Positions 8,371 through 17,614 of a DNA stretch of 64,000 nt are shown here, one piece after another. The notes under the pieces were generated by a model. The model was not told the origin of the DNA, did no database searches, and worked only from the letters and a program-made list of their open reading frames with translations. The position numbers and the translations under genes were made by a program. How positions within the stretch are numbered: position 1 is the first letter of the stretch; the number at the start of each line of letters is the position of its first letter. Source of the DNA: CAZMGV01 sp964621525 [NCBI: uncultured bacterium] (lineage in GTDB: Bacteria; JAGRBM01); assembly GCA_964621525.1 (NCBI GenBank), contig CAZUMS010000002.1, positions 14,827-78,826 on the forward strand. The letters run 5' to 3'.

Positions 8371-9309
8371 ATGCGCGAGGTCCTGGACCCCGCGACCATT
8401 GCCCGGATCAGCCCGTTCACGCTCCGCACGAAGAAGATCGCGCGCGGCGTGTGGGCTGGTATTCACCGTTCGCCGCAGAAGGGCACGAGCATCGAGTTCT
8501 CCGAATACCGTTCCTACCACCCGGGAGACGATCTCCGGCATCTGGACTGGCGCGTCGTTGCCAAGACCGACCGGCTTTATATCCGGCAGTTCGAGCACGA
8601 GACCTCGCTGCGCTGCTGGCTCGGCATCGATACTTCCGGGTCGATGAATTTCACGAGCGACGGGATGGACGAGATCCCCGGCGGTGCGCGCCGGGGCGGT
8701 GTCCTCACCAAGTTCGAGTACGCCCGCCATCTGGCCGGTGCGCTCGCCTACCTCCTTGCCGGACAGCACGACCGCACGGGGCTGTTCTGGAGCGGCGGTT
8801 CCCCCACGGAATGGATCCAGCCGAAATCGGGCCAGAGCCATCTGGAACGGCTTTCGAAAAAGCTCGCGGGACTCGCCCCGGAGGAGGACGCGCCTCCCTT
8901 TCCGGCGACCGTGGAGCGGCTGTGCGAACGGCAGCTCGCGCGGGGGCTTGTGGTGGTTTTTTCGGACGGCCTGGATGACCACAGGCGTCTGCTCGCGGCT
9001 CTCGAAGCGCTGGCGGCACGCCGCCAGGAAACGGTCCTGTTCCATATCCTGGACCCGGTGGAGCGCGAGTTCCCGTTCGAGGGGCTTCTGGAGCTCGAAG
9101 GTCTCGAAGGCGAGGGCTTCCGCCCGGCGGATTCGTCGTCAGCCCGGGACCGTTACCTCGAAAAGATCGGAACGATCGAAAAGGAACTGAAAGCGGGTCT
9201 TCGCCGGATCGGCGGGACGTACGAATCCGTGTCGACCGACCGCCCGCTGGACGAAGCGCTCGTGCCGTTTCTCACCCGGCGGATGATGGAACTCAGGGGG
9301 GCCCGCTGA
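8371..9309 (+). CDS. DUF58 / vWA-like domain protein
   Basis: 312 residues with the DUF58 signature YRSYHPGDDLRHLDWRVVAKTDRLYIRQFE at about 44-73, quoted here only as its family hallmark region: the key residues are the Gly-Asp-Asp and Asp-Trp pairs. A vWA-type MIDAS follows (GIDTSGSMNF, about residue 88). DUF58 proteins are the direct partners of MoxR ATPases. No signal peptide or membrane helix is evident, so it is probably cytoplasmic. It is preceded by AAGGAGA, 8 bases before the ATG, and lies 49 bases after moxR and 9 bases before the BatA-like gene. Confidence 0.92.
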   Translation: MREVLDPATIARISPFTLRTKKIARGVWAGIHRSPQKGTSIEFSEYRSYHPGDDLRHLDWRVVAKTDRLYIRQFEHETSLRCWLGIDTSGSMNFTSDGMDEIPGGARRGGVLTKFEYARHLAGALAYLLAGQHDRTGLFWSGGSPTEWIQPKSGQSHLERLSKKLAGLAPEEDAPPFPATVERLCERQLARGLVVVFSDGLDDHRRLLAALEALAARRQETVLFHILDPVEREFPFEGLLELEGLEGEGFRPADSSSARDRYLEKIGTIEKELKAGLRRIGGTYESVSTDRPLDEALVPFLTRRMMELRGAR

Positions 9310-9318
9310 TCTAAGGCC

Positions 9319-11460
9319 ATGTCCCTGCTTCATGCCACATTGCTCGGAGGCGCCCTGCTGGCCGCGATCCCGGTCCTGATCCACCTGTTCAACCGGGTAC
9401 GGGGGAAGCGGATCCGGTTCCCGGCCATCCGTCTGGTCGAGGAAAGCCCGCCGCCCACGCAGCGCCGCCGCAAGTTCGAGGACATTCCACTGATGATCCT
9501 GCGGATCCTCGCGGTGATCCTGATCGCCATCTGGCTGGCCCGCCCATACCGGAACGTGACGGACACCAGTGTCGGACGGGGCGCCGAACCCGAAGCCTCG
9601 GTCATCATCGTGGACAACACGGCGAGCATGGATTTCCGGGAATCGGGCGAGCGCCGGTTCGACCGGGCGGTTTCGCTTGCTAAGGCACTGATCGAGAACC
9701 TCAAACCCGAGGATCAGGCGGTGGTCGTCCCGCTCGTGAGCCGCACCGACGACCCCGAATCCCTGTCCCAGTCGCAGAAAGACCTGCTCCAGCAGGCGGG
9801 CAGGATCCAGATCGAATGGGCCGCCGCCGATCCGATGGCCCGGCTCGAAAAGGCGTCGGCCCTTCTGGACAAGTCGCAGCTCCAGGTGAAGTCGATCTAC
9901 TTCTTCACGGACCTGCAGGGAGCGTCGTGGAGTATTCCGCCGGGGATGGGGACCCCCGCACCGGGGGCACCGGCGCTCAAGCTGATCGATGTGCGCCGCA
10001 CGGCCGATTCAGGGAACCGGGGGATCGTGTCGGCGCAGGCCGTGAGCGAAGCCTCGGGCCAGTCGAGCGTCGCCGTCGCCGAAGCCCGGGTGGCGAACTA
10101 TACGCAGAACGGGGACCGGGATATCGAGTTCGAACTCCGGTCCGGGGCCGATAGCATCCTCCGGGGCGCCGTGCAGGCGCCGGCCGGGGCTGTTGCGACG
10201 GCCCGGCTCAGCTACGATGCGGCGAACCTGAAAGCCACGGAATCCTCCTGGATCGAGATCGAGCATGATCAGCTCGAAGCGGACGACCGCCGGTATCTGG
10301 TGCTGAACTCGCTGAGAAAACTGAACCTTCTCATCGTGGACGGAGACCCGCAGGCGCTCGATTACCGGGCCGAGAGCTATTATCTCCGGCAGGCGCTCCA
10401 GCCGAATCCGGCGGCCGAGAGCCGTTTCCAGTTCCGGGTGATGTCCGCCGGCCAGCTTCCGGACCTGTCGGGCGACACCGACGCCGTGTTTCTCCTGAAT
10501 GTGCGCGAGCTGCCAAAGGAATCGATCGAGCGGCTGAACAAGTGGGTCGAAGGGGGAGGCTCGCTGTTTCTCTCCGTCGGCGACCAGATCGACATCGAAA
10601 AATACAATGAGGAATTCGCCTCGCTGCTTCCGGTAAGGCTCCGCGGCGTGCGGGTTCTCGGCGAAGATGCCGTATTCGCGCAGGGAAGCGACGACCGCCG
10701 AGAGCGCGTCGAGCGTTTTGCCACCGGCCACCCGGTATTCCGGCCGTTCACGGCGCTGGAAGGCGGCGGTTTCAGCTCGATCCGGTTCACCGTTTATGCC
10801 CTCAGCGAACCTGGTGCGGGCGAGACATCCCCGCTCATGTGGCTGGGTTCCGGCGCACCGGTGCTGGTGGAGCGTCAGGTGGGGCTCGGCCGGTCGGTGA
10901 TCTGGATGTCTTCGTTCGATCGGGACTGGTCGGACATCGTGTTCAAGCCGGTGTTTCTGCCGCTGGTTCATCGCCTCACAGAATATCTCTGCGGCGCGCT
11001 CGGGGATTCGCTCCCGTTGGACGTGCCGGCTTCCCAGCCGGTGGAATTCGCCGCTCCGCCCGGCGTCCGGTCGGCAGTGCTCGAAACCCCGGACGGCCGC
11101 CGGCTTCCGGTGGAGGTGGCCGCAGGCGACGGCGACCGCCCGGTGCGGATCGCCGACACCTGGGAGCGGGGCGTCTACACGGTGATCTGGGGCGAGGGTT
11201 CCAGGGCCGGCGAGCGTGTGCGGTTCGCCGTGAATATCGATCCGAAGGAATCCGACCTGAAGCCGCTCGATCCGGCCGAACTGGAGCTGCTCGCCCGGCG
11301 TTATCCGCTGGCGGCGGTCGGCGGCCCTTCAGGCGGGGAACTATCCGGGGCGAGCTTCTCCCTGAACCGCCGTGAAGAGTTTTACCGGTCCTTCGCCTTT
11401 TTCGCCGTCATGGCACTTCTGGCCGAATCCGGCCTGGCGCTGGCAGGTCGCCGCCGGTGA
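9319..11460 (+). CDS. BatA-like membrane protein with vWA domain
   Basis: 713 residues. The N-terminal two-helix BatA domain (about 8-22 and 57-72) includes IPVLIHLFNRVRGKRIRFPA, typical of the family. A vWA domain begins near residue 95 with a variant MIDAS (DNTASM). A large extracytoplasmic region follows, including a segment with VEGGGSLFLSVGDQI resembling the amidotransferase-like fold seen in these proteins. A C-terminal membrane helix lies at about 690-708. It is an inner-membrane partner of the MoxR/DUF58 pair. Its stop overlaps the GTG start of the next gene by 4 bases. Confidence 0.87.
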   Translation: MSLLHATLLGGALLAAIPVLIHLFNRVRGKRIRFPAIRLVEESPPPTQRRRKFEDIPLMILRILAVILIAIWLARPYRNVTDTSVGRGAEPEASVIIVDNTASMDFRESGERRFDRAVSLAKALIENLKPEDQAVVVPLVSRTDDPESLSQSQKDLLQQAGRIQIEWAAADPMARLEKASALLDKSQLQVKSIYFFTDLQGASWSIPPGMGTPAPGAPALKLIDVRRTADSGNRGIVSAQAVSEASGQSSVAVAEARVANYTQNGDRDIEFELRSGADSILRGAVQAPAGAVATARLSYDAANLKATESSWIEIEHDQLEADDRRYLVLNSLRKLNLLIVDGDPQALDYRAESYYLRQALQPNPAAESRFQFRVMSAGQLPDLSGDTDAVFLLNVRELPKESIERLNKWVEGGGSLFLSVGDQIDIEKYNEEFASLLPVRLRGVRVLGEDAVFAQGSDDRRERVERFATGHPVFRPFTALEGGGFSSIRFTVYALSEPGAGETSPLMWLGSGAPVLVERQVGLGRSVIWMSSFDRDWSDIVFKPVFLPLVHRLTEYLCGALGDSLPLDVPASQPVEFAAPPGVRSAVLETPDGRRLPVEVAAGDGDRPVRIADTWERGVYTVIWGEGSRAGERVRFAVNIDPKESDLKPLDPAELELLARRYPLAAVGGPSGGELSGASFSLNRREEFYRSFAFFAVMALLAESGLALAGRRR

Positions 11461-12218
11461 AGAAACTGCTTCTCCTCCTGATCCTGCCGGTGGCGGCCGC
11501 AGGCGCACTCCTGTGGCCGGAGCCGGTACAGAGTGCCGGTCCCGAGCGTCAGCTCGTCCGGTTCGCACAGCTCCAGTACGCGGGCGGCATCTGGAACCCG
11601 AACCCGACGGCGGCCCGCTCGGTGATGATGTACGTGGGCCGCCATACGAGCGTGCCTGTGTCGGTGGAGCGCCTGGACGTCACCTGGGATTCTCCGGAAC
11701 TGTTCTACCAGCCCCTGCTGTGGGTTGCCGGGTGCGAGGGGTTCGATCCGCTGCCGGATGACGCCATCTTTACGCTCCGCAAGTACATCGCCTTCGGCGG
11801 ACTGATCGTGTTCGACGACTGTACGGGCCTTGCGGGCGGCAGTTTCGACCGCAGCGTCCGCCTGACGGTGGAACGGCTCTACCCCCGGGAGCATCTCAAG
11901 GCGCTGCCGTTGGACCATGACATCTACAAGTCGTTCTTCCTGCTGGACGGCGCGCCGGGCCGGCTCAGTACGGCCCGGGAGATCGAGGGGCTGAACGTGG
12001 GCGGCAGGACGGCGATCCTGTACTCGAAGAACGATCTCATGGGCGCGTGGGCACGGCGGGCCGACGGCACGTTCGTTCACGACAGTCTGGACAGCGGCGA
12101 GGCGGGCCGGGAGCGGGCGTTCCGCCTCGGGGCGAACATCGTCCTGTATGCGCTGAACGTCGACTACAAGAGCGATCAGGTTCACATCCCTTTCATCCTG
12201 AAGAGGCGGCGGCTGTGA
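11457..12218 (+). CDS. DUF4159 domain-containing exported protein
   Basis: 253 residues from a GTG overlapping the previous stop. A signal-like hydrophobic N-terminus (about 4-22) precedes the DUF4159 domain, whose start shows FAQLQYAGGIWNPNP and whose centre shows FGGLIVFDDCTG. DUF4159 proteins occur beside MoxR/BatA genes and adopt a class I amidotransferase-like fold without an obvious catalytic triad. It is probably extracytoplasmic. Its stop overlaps the next start by 4 bases, so three consecutive genes are coupled. Confidence 0.85.
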   Translation: MKKLLLLLILPVAAAGALLWPEPVQSAGPERQLVRFAQLQYAGGIWNPNPTAARSVMMYVGRHTSVPVSVERLDVTWDSPELFYQPLLWVAGCEGFDPLPDDAIFTLRKYIAFGGLIVFDDCTGLAGGSFDRSVRLTVERLYPREHLKALPLDHDIYKSFFLLDGAPGRLSTAREIEGLNVGGRTAILYSKNDLMGAWARRADGTFVHDSLDSGEAGRERAFRLGANIVLYALNVDYKSDQVHIPFILKRRRL

Positions 12219-14608
12219 TCGAGCTGATCCAGAAACTCATGTCCTCTTCGGGGGAGTTCGACCGGTGGGAACTGGTCTTCGCCGAGCGGCTGGAAGGGCT
12301 CTTCCTCGCGATGGTGGCGGTGCTCGCCGTCACGCTGGTCGTGAGCGCGGTATCCGATTTCCGCGCGGGCGGGGCGAAGGCGCTCGTTCTGGCCGGCCTG
12401 AGACTCGTGGCGCTCGGTGCGGTCGGCTTTGCAGCCGCCGGACCGCGGGTCCAGCTCCAGAAGACCCAGCCGATCCGGAACCAGCTTCTGGTGTATGTGG
12501 ACCAGAGCCCCAGTATGGAGATCCCCGATGCGGCGGGAGGCGAGACCCGGCTGAAGGCGGTCGGCCGGTGGGCCGAAAACGGCGGCCTGCCGCTGGAAGA
12601 ATGGAAAGACAGCTATGATGTCCGTCTGCTCGCCTTCTCGGGCGGCGGCGACGATTTCCGGGTGGACCCGGTGGGTCCGGCCTCATTGGCCGCAGGCAAC
12701 ATTCCGACAGCCGGTTTCACCACCGATTTCTCTTCCCTGACCGTGGATCTCGCCCGGCGCCTCAAGGACCAGCCCACGAGCGGCGTCGTTATCGTCTCGG
12801 ACGGAGCCGATCTGTCGGGGCTCGCCGATGCAGCGAAGAAGGAAAGCCTGTTTGCGGGGCGTCTCCAGCAGGCCGGGCTCGGCGACAGCGACGTACCGGT
12901 TTCGACGGTTCTGGTGGGCGGTGAAGAGCCGATCCCGGACATCGCCATCACGGGGCTGGACGTGGACGACTATGCCTTCATCCGCAACAAGGTGAACGTA
13001 AAGGCCCGTATCCGCACGAGCGGGATCCCGGCGGGCGATATGACGGTATCGCTCCGGACGCGGGGGATGCTGCTCTCGCAGACGCGGCTTCGCATCAAGG
13101 ACGACGGGGTTAACCAGCTTGTCGCGGAGCTGAACTTCTCGCCGGAAGAGGTCGGCGAGTTTGTCTACGAAGTGTCCGTCACGCCGCATCCGGACGAGCG
13201 GATCACCGATAACAACTACAAGGCGTTTCTCCTGAACGTGATCCGCGACCGGATCCGCGTGCTCCAGGTCGTCGGGCATCCGAGCTGGGACGTCAGATTC
13301 CTTCGCCAGCTGCTGAAGCGCGATCCGAATATCGACCTTATCTCGTTCATGATTCTCCGGGATTTCGATCAGGTCCGGATGATGGCGTTCCGGGAACAGG
13401 AGCTCTCGCTGATCCCGTTCCCGACAGAAGAGATCTTCGACCGCCAGCTTCCGACGTTCGATGTGCTGGTCATGCAGAATTTCCAGTACCGCGACTACTA
13501 CAACATCAACCGGGCCCATCTGGACAACATGCGCCGGTTCGTGGCGGAGCAGGGGGGCGGACTCGTCATTATAGGCGGCGACCAGGGGTTCTCGGATCCG
13601 AACTTCAACTGGCCCGCCATCGCCGACCTGATGCCGTTCGAACGGTACCAGGGCGGCGGTATCCTGGACATGGGCAAGGTGTTCGACACCCAGCCGTTCA
13701 GTCCTGTGCTCACCGCCACGGGCAGGATCCACCCCATGACCCGCCTCGTTCCGGATCCCGCGGAGAACGAGAAGCTCTGGAAGAAGCTCCCCCCCATCGA
13801 GGGGATCAATCTGACAGGCCCCCTGAAGCCCGATGCGTTCTCGCTCATGGATCACCCGAAGCTGAAATATCAGGACGGACGGCCCATGTCCCTTGTGGCG
13901 GGCCGCCAGTTCCAGAAAGGGCGGATCATGGGTGTCGCCACTGATGCGTCCTGGTTCTGGGCATTCCCTGCGGCGGCCCAGGAGGGCACGGCCCGTCACT
14001 ATGCCTCGTTCTGGCGCGAGGCGCTCCGCTGGCTCACGAAGGATCCGTCCAGCCAGCGGGTTCAGGTGACGACGCCCCGGCGGCAGTACCGCCCCGACGA
14101 GGAAATCCGGGTGAGGATTTCGGTTCTGGACGAACAGTATCAGCCGGCCGGGGAGGCCGCCGTGCAGCTCGCGATGCAGGGGATCGGTGCGCCGGTTCCG
14201 AACACCTGCGAGGGGACGCCCCTCAAGTCGGGTCCCGGCGTATTCGAGGTGACCTGCAAGGCGGCTGGTAAAGGGTTCCTCGCCTTCAACGCATCGGCCA
14301 GGAGCGCGAAGGGTACCGATCTCGGGAGCGATTCGGCGTTCGTCGAGGTCCTGAGTCCCACGGCGGAATACGAACAGACGAAGGTCGATCCGGATCTCAT
14401 GGGATCGATCGCCAACCGGCTGAACGGGCGGGCACTGCGCATCGAGGACGGCAAGACCGATGGCAAGCCCAAGGTGAAACCCATCGATTCATTCCGGGTG
14501 CTGGGCGCCAGGGAAATGGATCTCTGGGACAACGGGTTCGTTCTGCTGACGCTGATTCTCTGCCTCGGCGCGGAGTGGTACCTCCGCCGCCAGTGGGGTC
14601 TCGCCTGA
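12215..14608 (+). CDS. vWA / glutamine amidotransferase-like membrane protein
   Basis: 797 residues using a GTG at 12215 that overlaps the DUF4159 stop; the frame is open further upstream but that part is antisense-like overlap. Two N-terminal helices lie at about 28-48 and 56-75. A vWA domain follows (VDQSPSMEIPD). The second half is an amidotransferase-like domain (VLQVVGHPSWDVRFLRQLL; GLVIIGGDQGF) typical of this MoxR-associated family. A C-terminal helix (about 772-790) completes the topology. It is the last gene of the operon and ends 9 bases from the convergent nucleotidyltransferase gene. Function is presumed envelope complex assembly. Confidence 0.87.
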   Translation: MIELIQKLMSSSGEFDRWELVFAERLEGLFLAMVAVLAVTLVVSAVSDFRAGGAKALVLAGLRLVALGAVGFAAAGPRVQLQKTQPIRNQLLVYVDQSPSMEIPDAAGGETRLKAVGRWAENGGLPLEEWKDSYDVRLLAFSGGGDDFRVDPVGPASLAAGNIPTAGFTTDFSSLTVDLARRLKDQPTSGVVIVSDGADLSGLADAAKKESLFAGRLQQAGLGDSDVPVSTVLVGGEEPIPDIAITGLDVDDYAFIRNKVNVKARIRTSGIPAGDMTVSLRTRGMLLSQTRLRIKDDGVNQLVAELNFSPEEVGEFVYEVSVTPHPDERITDNNYKAFLLNVIRDRIRVLQVVGHPSWDVRFLRQLLKRDPNIDLISFMILRDFDQVRMMAFREQELSLIPFPTEEIFDRQLPTFDVLVMQNFQYRDYYNINRAHLDNMRRFVAEQGGGLVIIGGDQGFSDPNFNWPAIADLMPFERYQGGGILDMGKVFDTQPFSPVLTATGRIHPMTRLVPDPAENEKLWKKLPPIEGINLTGPLKPDAFSLMDHPKLKYQDGRPMSLVAGRQFQKGRIMGVATDASWFWAFPAAAQEGTARHYASFWREALRWLTKDPSSQRVQVTTPRRQYRPDEEIRVRISVLDEQYQPAGEAAVQLAMQGIGAPVPNTCEGTPLKSGPGVFEVTCKAAGKGFLAFNASARSAKGTDLGSDSAFVEVLSPTAEYEQTKVDPDLMGSIANRLNGRALRIEDGKTDGKPKVKPIDSFRVLGAREMDLWDNGFVLLTLILCLGAEWYLRRQWGLA

Positions 14609-14617
14609 AATCCGCCG

Positions 14618-15694
14618 TCAGGGCGGGGGAAGCTGGGAGATGTCTTCCCGCAGGCCCGCGACGGCGTAGTGCCCGGCTCCGGTAAAGATACGGTCCTGGA
14701 CCTTCCGGCCGCCGAGCGGCGAACGCAGGATGGCCTCGACTCCCGGCCAGACGATGGAATTCTCCAGCAGCCCGACGCCGTATAGCTTGGCCCCTGCGCC
14801 GACGATCACCCGTTCGCCAAGGGCCACGTCCCGTCCGCAGATAACGTCAGGGCCTACAAGTGCCGGGCCGACGGCAGGGACCTGCCGTTGGCCCGGCATG
14901 GCCCAGAACCCTCCGCCCCGGTTCTCGTACCCCTGCCGTTCCAGCAGGCTGCGCAGAAATCGGCTGAGGGTGTCGGGGCCGCTTTCCAGCCGGCCGAGCT
15001 CGTCGAAACTGGTCTTGAAGTAGGAGAGGGGATTGCCGAGATCGTTCCAGGTGTCATCGGTGAAGACGGCGCGGATATTCTCGCCCCGTTGGGCAAGCGG
15101 ACGGATCACTTCCTTGATAATGCAGAAGACATCGTCAGCCGGAAAATGCTGGCGGATCTCCGGGCTGAGAAGCATGACGCCCGTATACATGCCCGCATGA
15201 AGCGGGGGCGTGCCGCTGCCCGGCGCGACATACGACGTGATCCGGCCGTCGGTGTCCCGGGTGAACCCGCCGAATTTTCCCACATCCCGGCGGCGCAGGA
15301 TCAGTGTGGCGAGGGCGCGGGATTTCACATGATCTTCGGCGATGGGGCCCAGTTCGGGCGTGAACAGGATGTCGGAGTTCCAGAGCAGCAGGAACTCGCC
15401 GGTGAGCTTCGGAAACACCCGTTTGACGGCACCGCCCGTGCCCAGGATTTCCGGCTCATGGCTTTCCTGGAGGTCCAGCCGGTCCCTGAGCGCCCGGTGG
15501 TTCAGGTGGGCGCGAAGCAGTTCGGCCTTGTAGTGGGTGTTCACCATGAACCGGCTGAACCCCTGCACGCGGAGCCATTCGATGGCGATATCAATGAGCG
15601 GCTGGTTCAGCACCGGCACGAGCGGCTTCGGAAGCTGGTCCGTGAGCGGACGCAGCCGGGTTCCAAGGCCTGCAGCGAGGATCAGCGCGTTCAT
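14618..15694 (-). CDS. Sugar-1-phosphate nucleotidyltransferase (MurU-like) with beta-helix tail
   Basis: 358 residues. The N-terminal nucleotidyltransferase domain shows LILAAGLGTRLRPLTDQLPK, the pyrophosphorylase signature, and WNSDILF for the metal-binding Asp. MurU, which makes UDP-MurNAc from MurNAc-1-phosphate, is the best context-based guess because the gene lies directly downstream of anmK (10 bases). However, MurU proteins are about 220 residues. This one adds a left-handed beta-helix-like C-terminus (about 258-345, hexapeptide pattern) like mannose-1-phosphate guanylyltransferases. The substrate is therefore uncertain. Confidence 0.78.
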   Translation of the reverse strand: MNALILAAGLGTRLRPLTDQLPKPLVPVLNQPLIDIAIEWLRVQGFSRFMVNTHYKAELLRAHLNHRALRDRLDLQESHEPEILGTGGAVKRVFPKLTGEFLLLWNSDILFTPELGPIAEDHVKSRALATLILRRRDVGKFGGFTRDTDGRITSYVAPGSGTPPLHAGMYTGVMLLSPEIRQHFPADDVFCIIKEVIRPLAQRGENIRAVFTDDTWNDLGNPLSYFKTSFDELGRLESGPDTLSRFLRSLLERQGYENRGGGFWAMPGQRQVPAVGPALVGPDVICGRDVALGERVIVGAGAKLYGVGLLENSIVWPGVEAILRSPLGGRKVQDRIFTGAGHYAVAGLREDISQLPPP

Positions 15695-15704
15695 GCAGCG
15701 GAGT

Positions 15705-16859
15705 CTACCTGCTCCGGCGTCCGCCCACGAGAGCGCGGGTGAGCTTCAGGTAGTTTTTTCCGGGCGTGATCCGGCCGAGGATTACCGGGCCGGAAGCCCC
15801 TGTGACGGACGGGATATTCGAGGGACGGCCCTGGAGGGTTTCGTAGCCCATGAGGGCGAACCCGGCCCCTTCGACCGACAGCGGATCCACGCCGAGCTGG
15901 TCCGATGTATAGATCCGGCAGTCCTCGCAGATGCGGGCGATGGCCCAGGTGAGGATCGGATTCAGGGCGCCGCCGCCGCAGATCACCATCCGGCCGGGAG
16001 GCCGGGGCGACCATCGGTAAACCTGATTCGCGATGGTTCCGGCGGTGAACATGGTCAGTGTGGCGACGGCGTCCTCGAATTCGAGGCGGCGGAGGTCCGG
16101 TTCGATCCGTTTCAGAAACGCTTCGCCGAAGAGTTCGCGTCCCGTGGACTTGGGCGGCGGCTCCTCGAAGTAGCGTTCGTTCTTCATCCAGTCGCGGCTG
16201 ACCGGGCTCGGGGTGCCTTTGCGGGCAATTGCCCCGTTCCGGTCGAATGGCTCGCCGGTCCGGCGCTGGACGAAGGCGTCGATGAGCATGTTGCCGGGCC
16301 CGGTGTCGAACCCCGTGATATTTTCCCTCCGGCTTTTCGCCGGGGGGAGCAGGGTGACGTTCGCAATGCCGCCGATATTCACGACGGCGGTCCACTCTTT
16401 CGGGTCCTGAAAAAGAACCCGGTGGGCGAAGGGCAGCAGCGGTGCACCCTGGCCGCCCGCCGCGACGTCGGCGGTGCGGAAGTCGGAGACCACCGTGAGT
16501 CCGGTTCCGGCCGCGACGGGTGCGGGGTCGATGAGCTGCCAGGTGACGCCGCGTTCCGGCCGGTGGCGGATCGTCTGGCCGTGGAGGGCGATAAAGCCGG
16601 GCTTCGGAGTCAGGGTTCGGATGGCTTTATGGGCAAGCGCGGCGTGGGCTTCGCCCAGTTCTTTCGCCAGCGCCGCGATCCGGTCGACGCTGAAAGTCTC
16701 CGCGTGAGCGAGATCGAACAGTTCCTTGCGAAGGGGAGCAGGGTAGGCAAGCGATACCCGCTTCCCGATGACCGGTTTCTTCCCGGGAGTGAACTTCACC
16801 AGAACGGCGTCGATGCCGTCGGCGGAAGTTCCGCTCATCATGCCGAGTCCCGTGATCAT
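15705..16859 (-). CDS. anmK: Anhydro-N-acetylmuramic acid kinase
   Basis: 384 residues, close to the 369 of the Escherichia coli enzyme. It hydrolyses and phosphorylates 1,6-anhydro-MurNAc to MurNAc-6-phosphate in cell-wall recycling, in the cytoplasm. The N-terminal GMMSGTSADGIDAVLV is the family signature and GFDTGPGNMLIDAF the second conserved phosphate-binding block. The start MITGLGMMSG fits family alignments. It lies 19 bases downstream of pyrF and 10 bases upstream of the nucleotidyltransferase gene. No murQ or amgK is visible in the window. Confidence 0.93.
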   Translation of the reverse strand: MITGLGMMSGTSADGIDAVLVKFTPGKKPVIGKRVSLAYPAPLRKELFDLAHAETFSVDRIAALAKELGEAHAALAHKAIRTLTPKPGFIALHGQTIRHRPERGVTWQLIDPAPVAAGTGLTVVSDFRTADVAAGGQGAPLLPFAHRVLFQDPKEWTAVVNIGGIANVTLLPPAKSRRENITGFDTGPGNMLIDAFVQRRTGEPFDRNGAIARKGTPSPVSRDWMKNERYFEEPPPKSTGRELFGEAFLKRIEPDLRRLEFEDAVATLTMFTAGTIANQVYRWSPRPPGRMVICGGGALNPILTWAIARICEDCRIYTSDQLGVDPLSVEGAGFALMGYETLQGRPSNIPSVTGASGPVILGRITPGKNYLKLTRALVGGRRSR

Positions 16860-16878
16860 GGATACCTGCCTCCGGGGA

Positions 16879-17592
16879 TCAGCGCAGCGCCTGGCCGATT
16901 TCGGCGATGATCATTTGCACGGCAGCCCGTGGGGACGGAGCGCCGGTGATGGGACGCCCCACGACGAGATGGCTTGCGCCATTCCGGATGGCATCGGCCG
17001 GTGTCGTAACGCGCTGCTGGTCGTTCAGGTCGGCGCCGGCCGGCCGGACTCCGGGGGTAACGATGAGAAAGTCCGGGCCGGTGGCATCGCGTACGGACCG
17101 GGCTTCCTGAGGCGAGCAGACGACACCGTCGGCTCCGGACTCGCGGGCAAGCTTCGCCAGGGTGGGGACCATCTCCGCCGGGGTCCCCTTGAGCCCGACC
17201 CGGACCAGATCGTCCGCCGTGTGGCTCGTGAGAATCGTCACGGCGAGAAGGCGGGGACGATCGCTGCCGGCGGCCTCGAGCCCCTTGCGGGCGGCGGCGA
17301 TCATCTTCGGACCGCCAAGTGCATGGACGTTGGTGAGCGCTGTGCCGAGTCCGGCGACGTTGGCGCAGGCCCGCTCGACGGTGTTCGGAATGTCATGGAA
17401 CTTGAGGTCCAGGAACACCGGGAGATCTTTGCCGGTCAGGGCCCTGACAAGGCCGTTCCCAAACGCAGTGTAGGCTTCGAGACCGACCTTGATGCCGCAG
17501 GCGAGGCCGGAGAGTTCGCCGGCGAGGCGGCCGAAATCCGCCTCGGTGGAGACGTCGGCAGCGACCCAGAGTCGTGGAAGTTCGCGGGTCAA
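16879..17592 (-). CDS. pyrF: Orotidine 5'-phosphate decarboxylase
   Basis: 237 residues, standard for the short bacterial family. It catalyses the final step of UMP synthesis. The catalytic motif FLDLKFHDIPNTV (about 80-92) holds the essential Asp-Lys-x-x-Asp array. The phosphate-binding end shows LVVGRPIT. It is preceded 22 bases upstream by the DUF4388 gene and followed by anmK on the same strand, so it may be read from the proS-DUF4388 transcript. Confidence 0.95.
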   Translation of the reverse strand: MTRELPRLWVAADVSTEADFGRLAGELSGLACGIKVGLEAYTAFGNGLVRALTGKDLPVFLDLKFHDIPNTVERACANVAGLGTALTNVHALGGPKMIAAARKGLEAAGSDRPRLLAVTILTSHTADDLVRVGLKGTPAEMVPTLAKLARESGADGVVCSPQEARSVRDATGPDFLIVTPGVRPAGADLNDQQRVTTPADAIRNGASHLVVGRPITGAPSPRAAVQMIIAEIGQALR

Positions 17593-17614
17593 AAGGGCGC
17601 CATTCCTTGAAAGT

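Noticed and set aside
15537-16910. 457-codon plus-strand ORF opposite anmK and the nucleotidyltransferase gene
   Set aside because: High-GC antisense shadow; the opposite frame has intact AnmK motifs.
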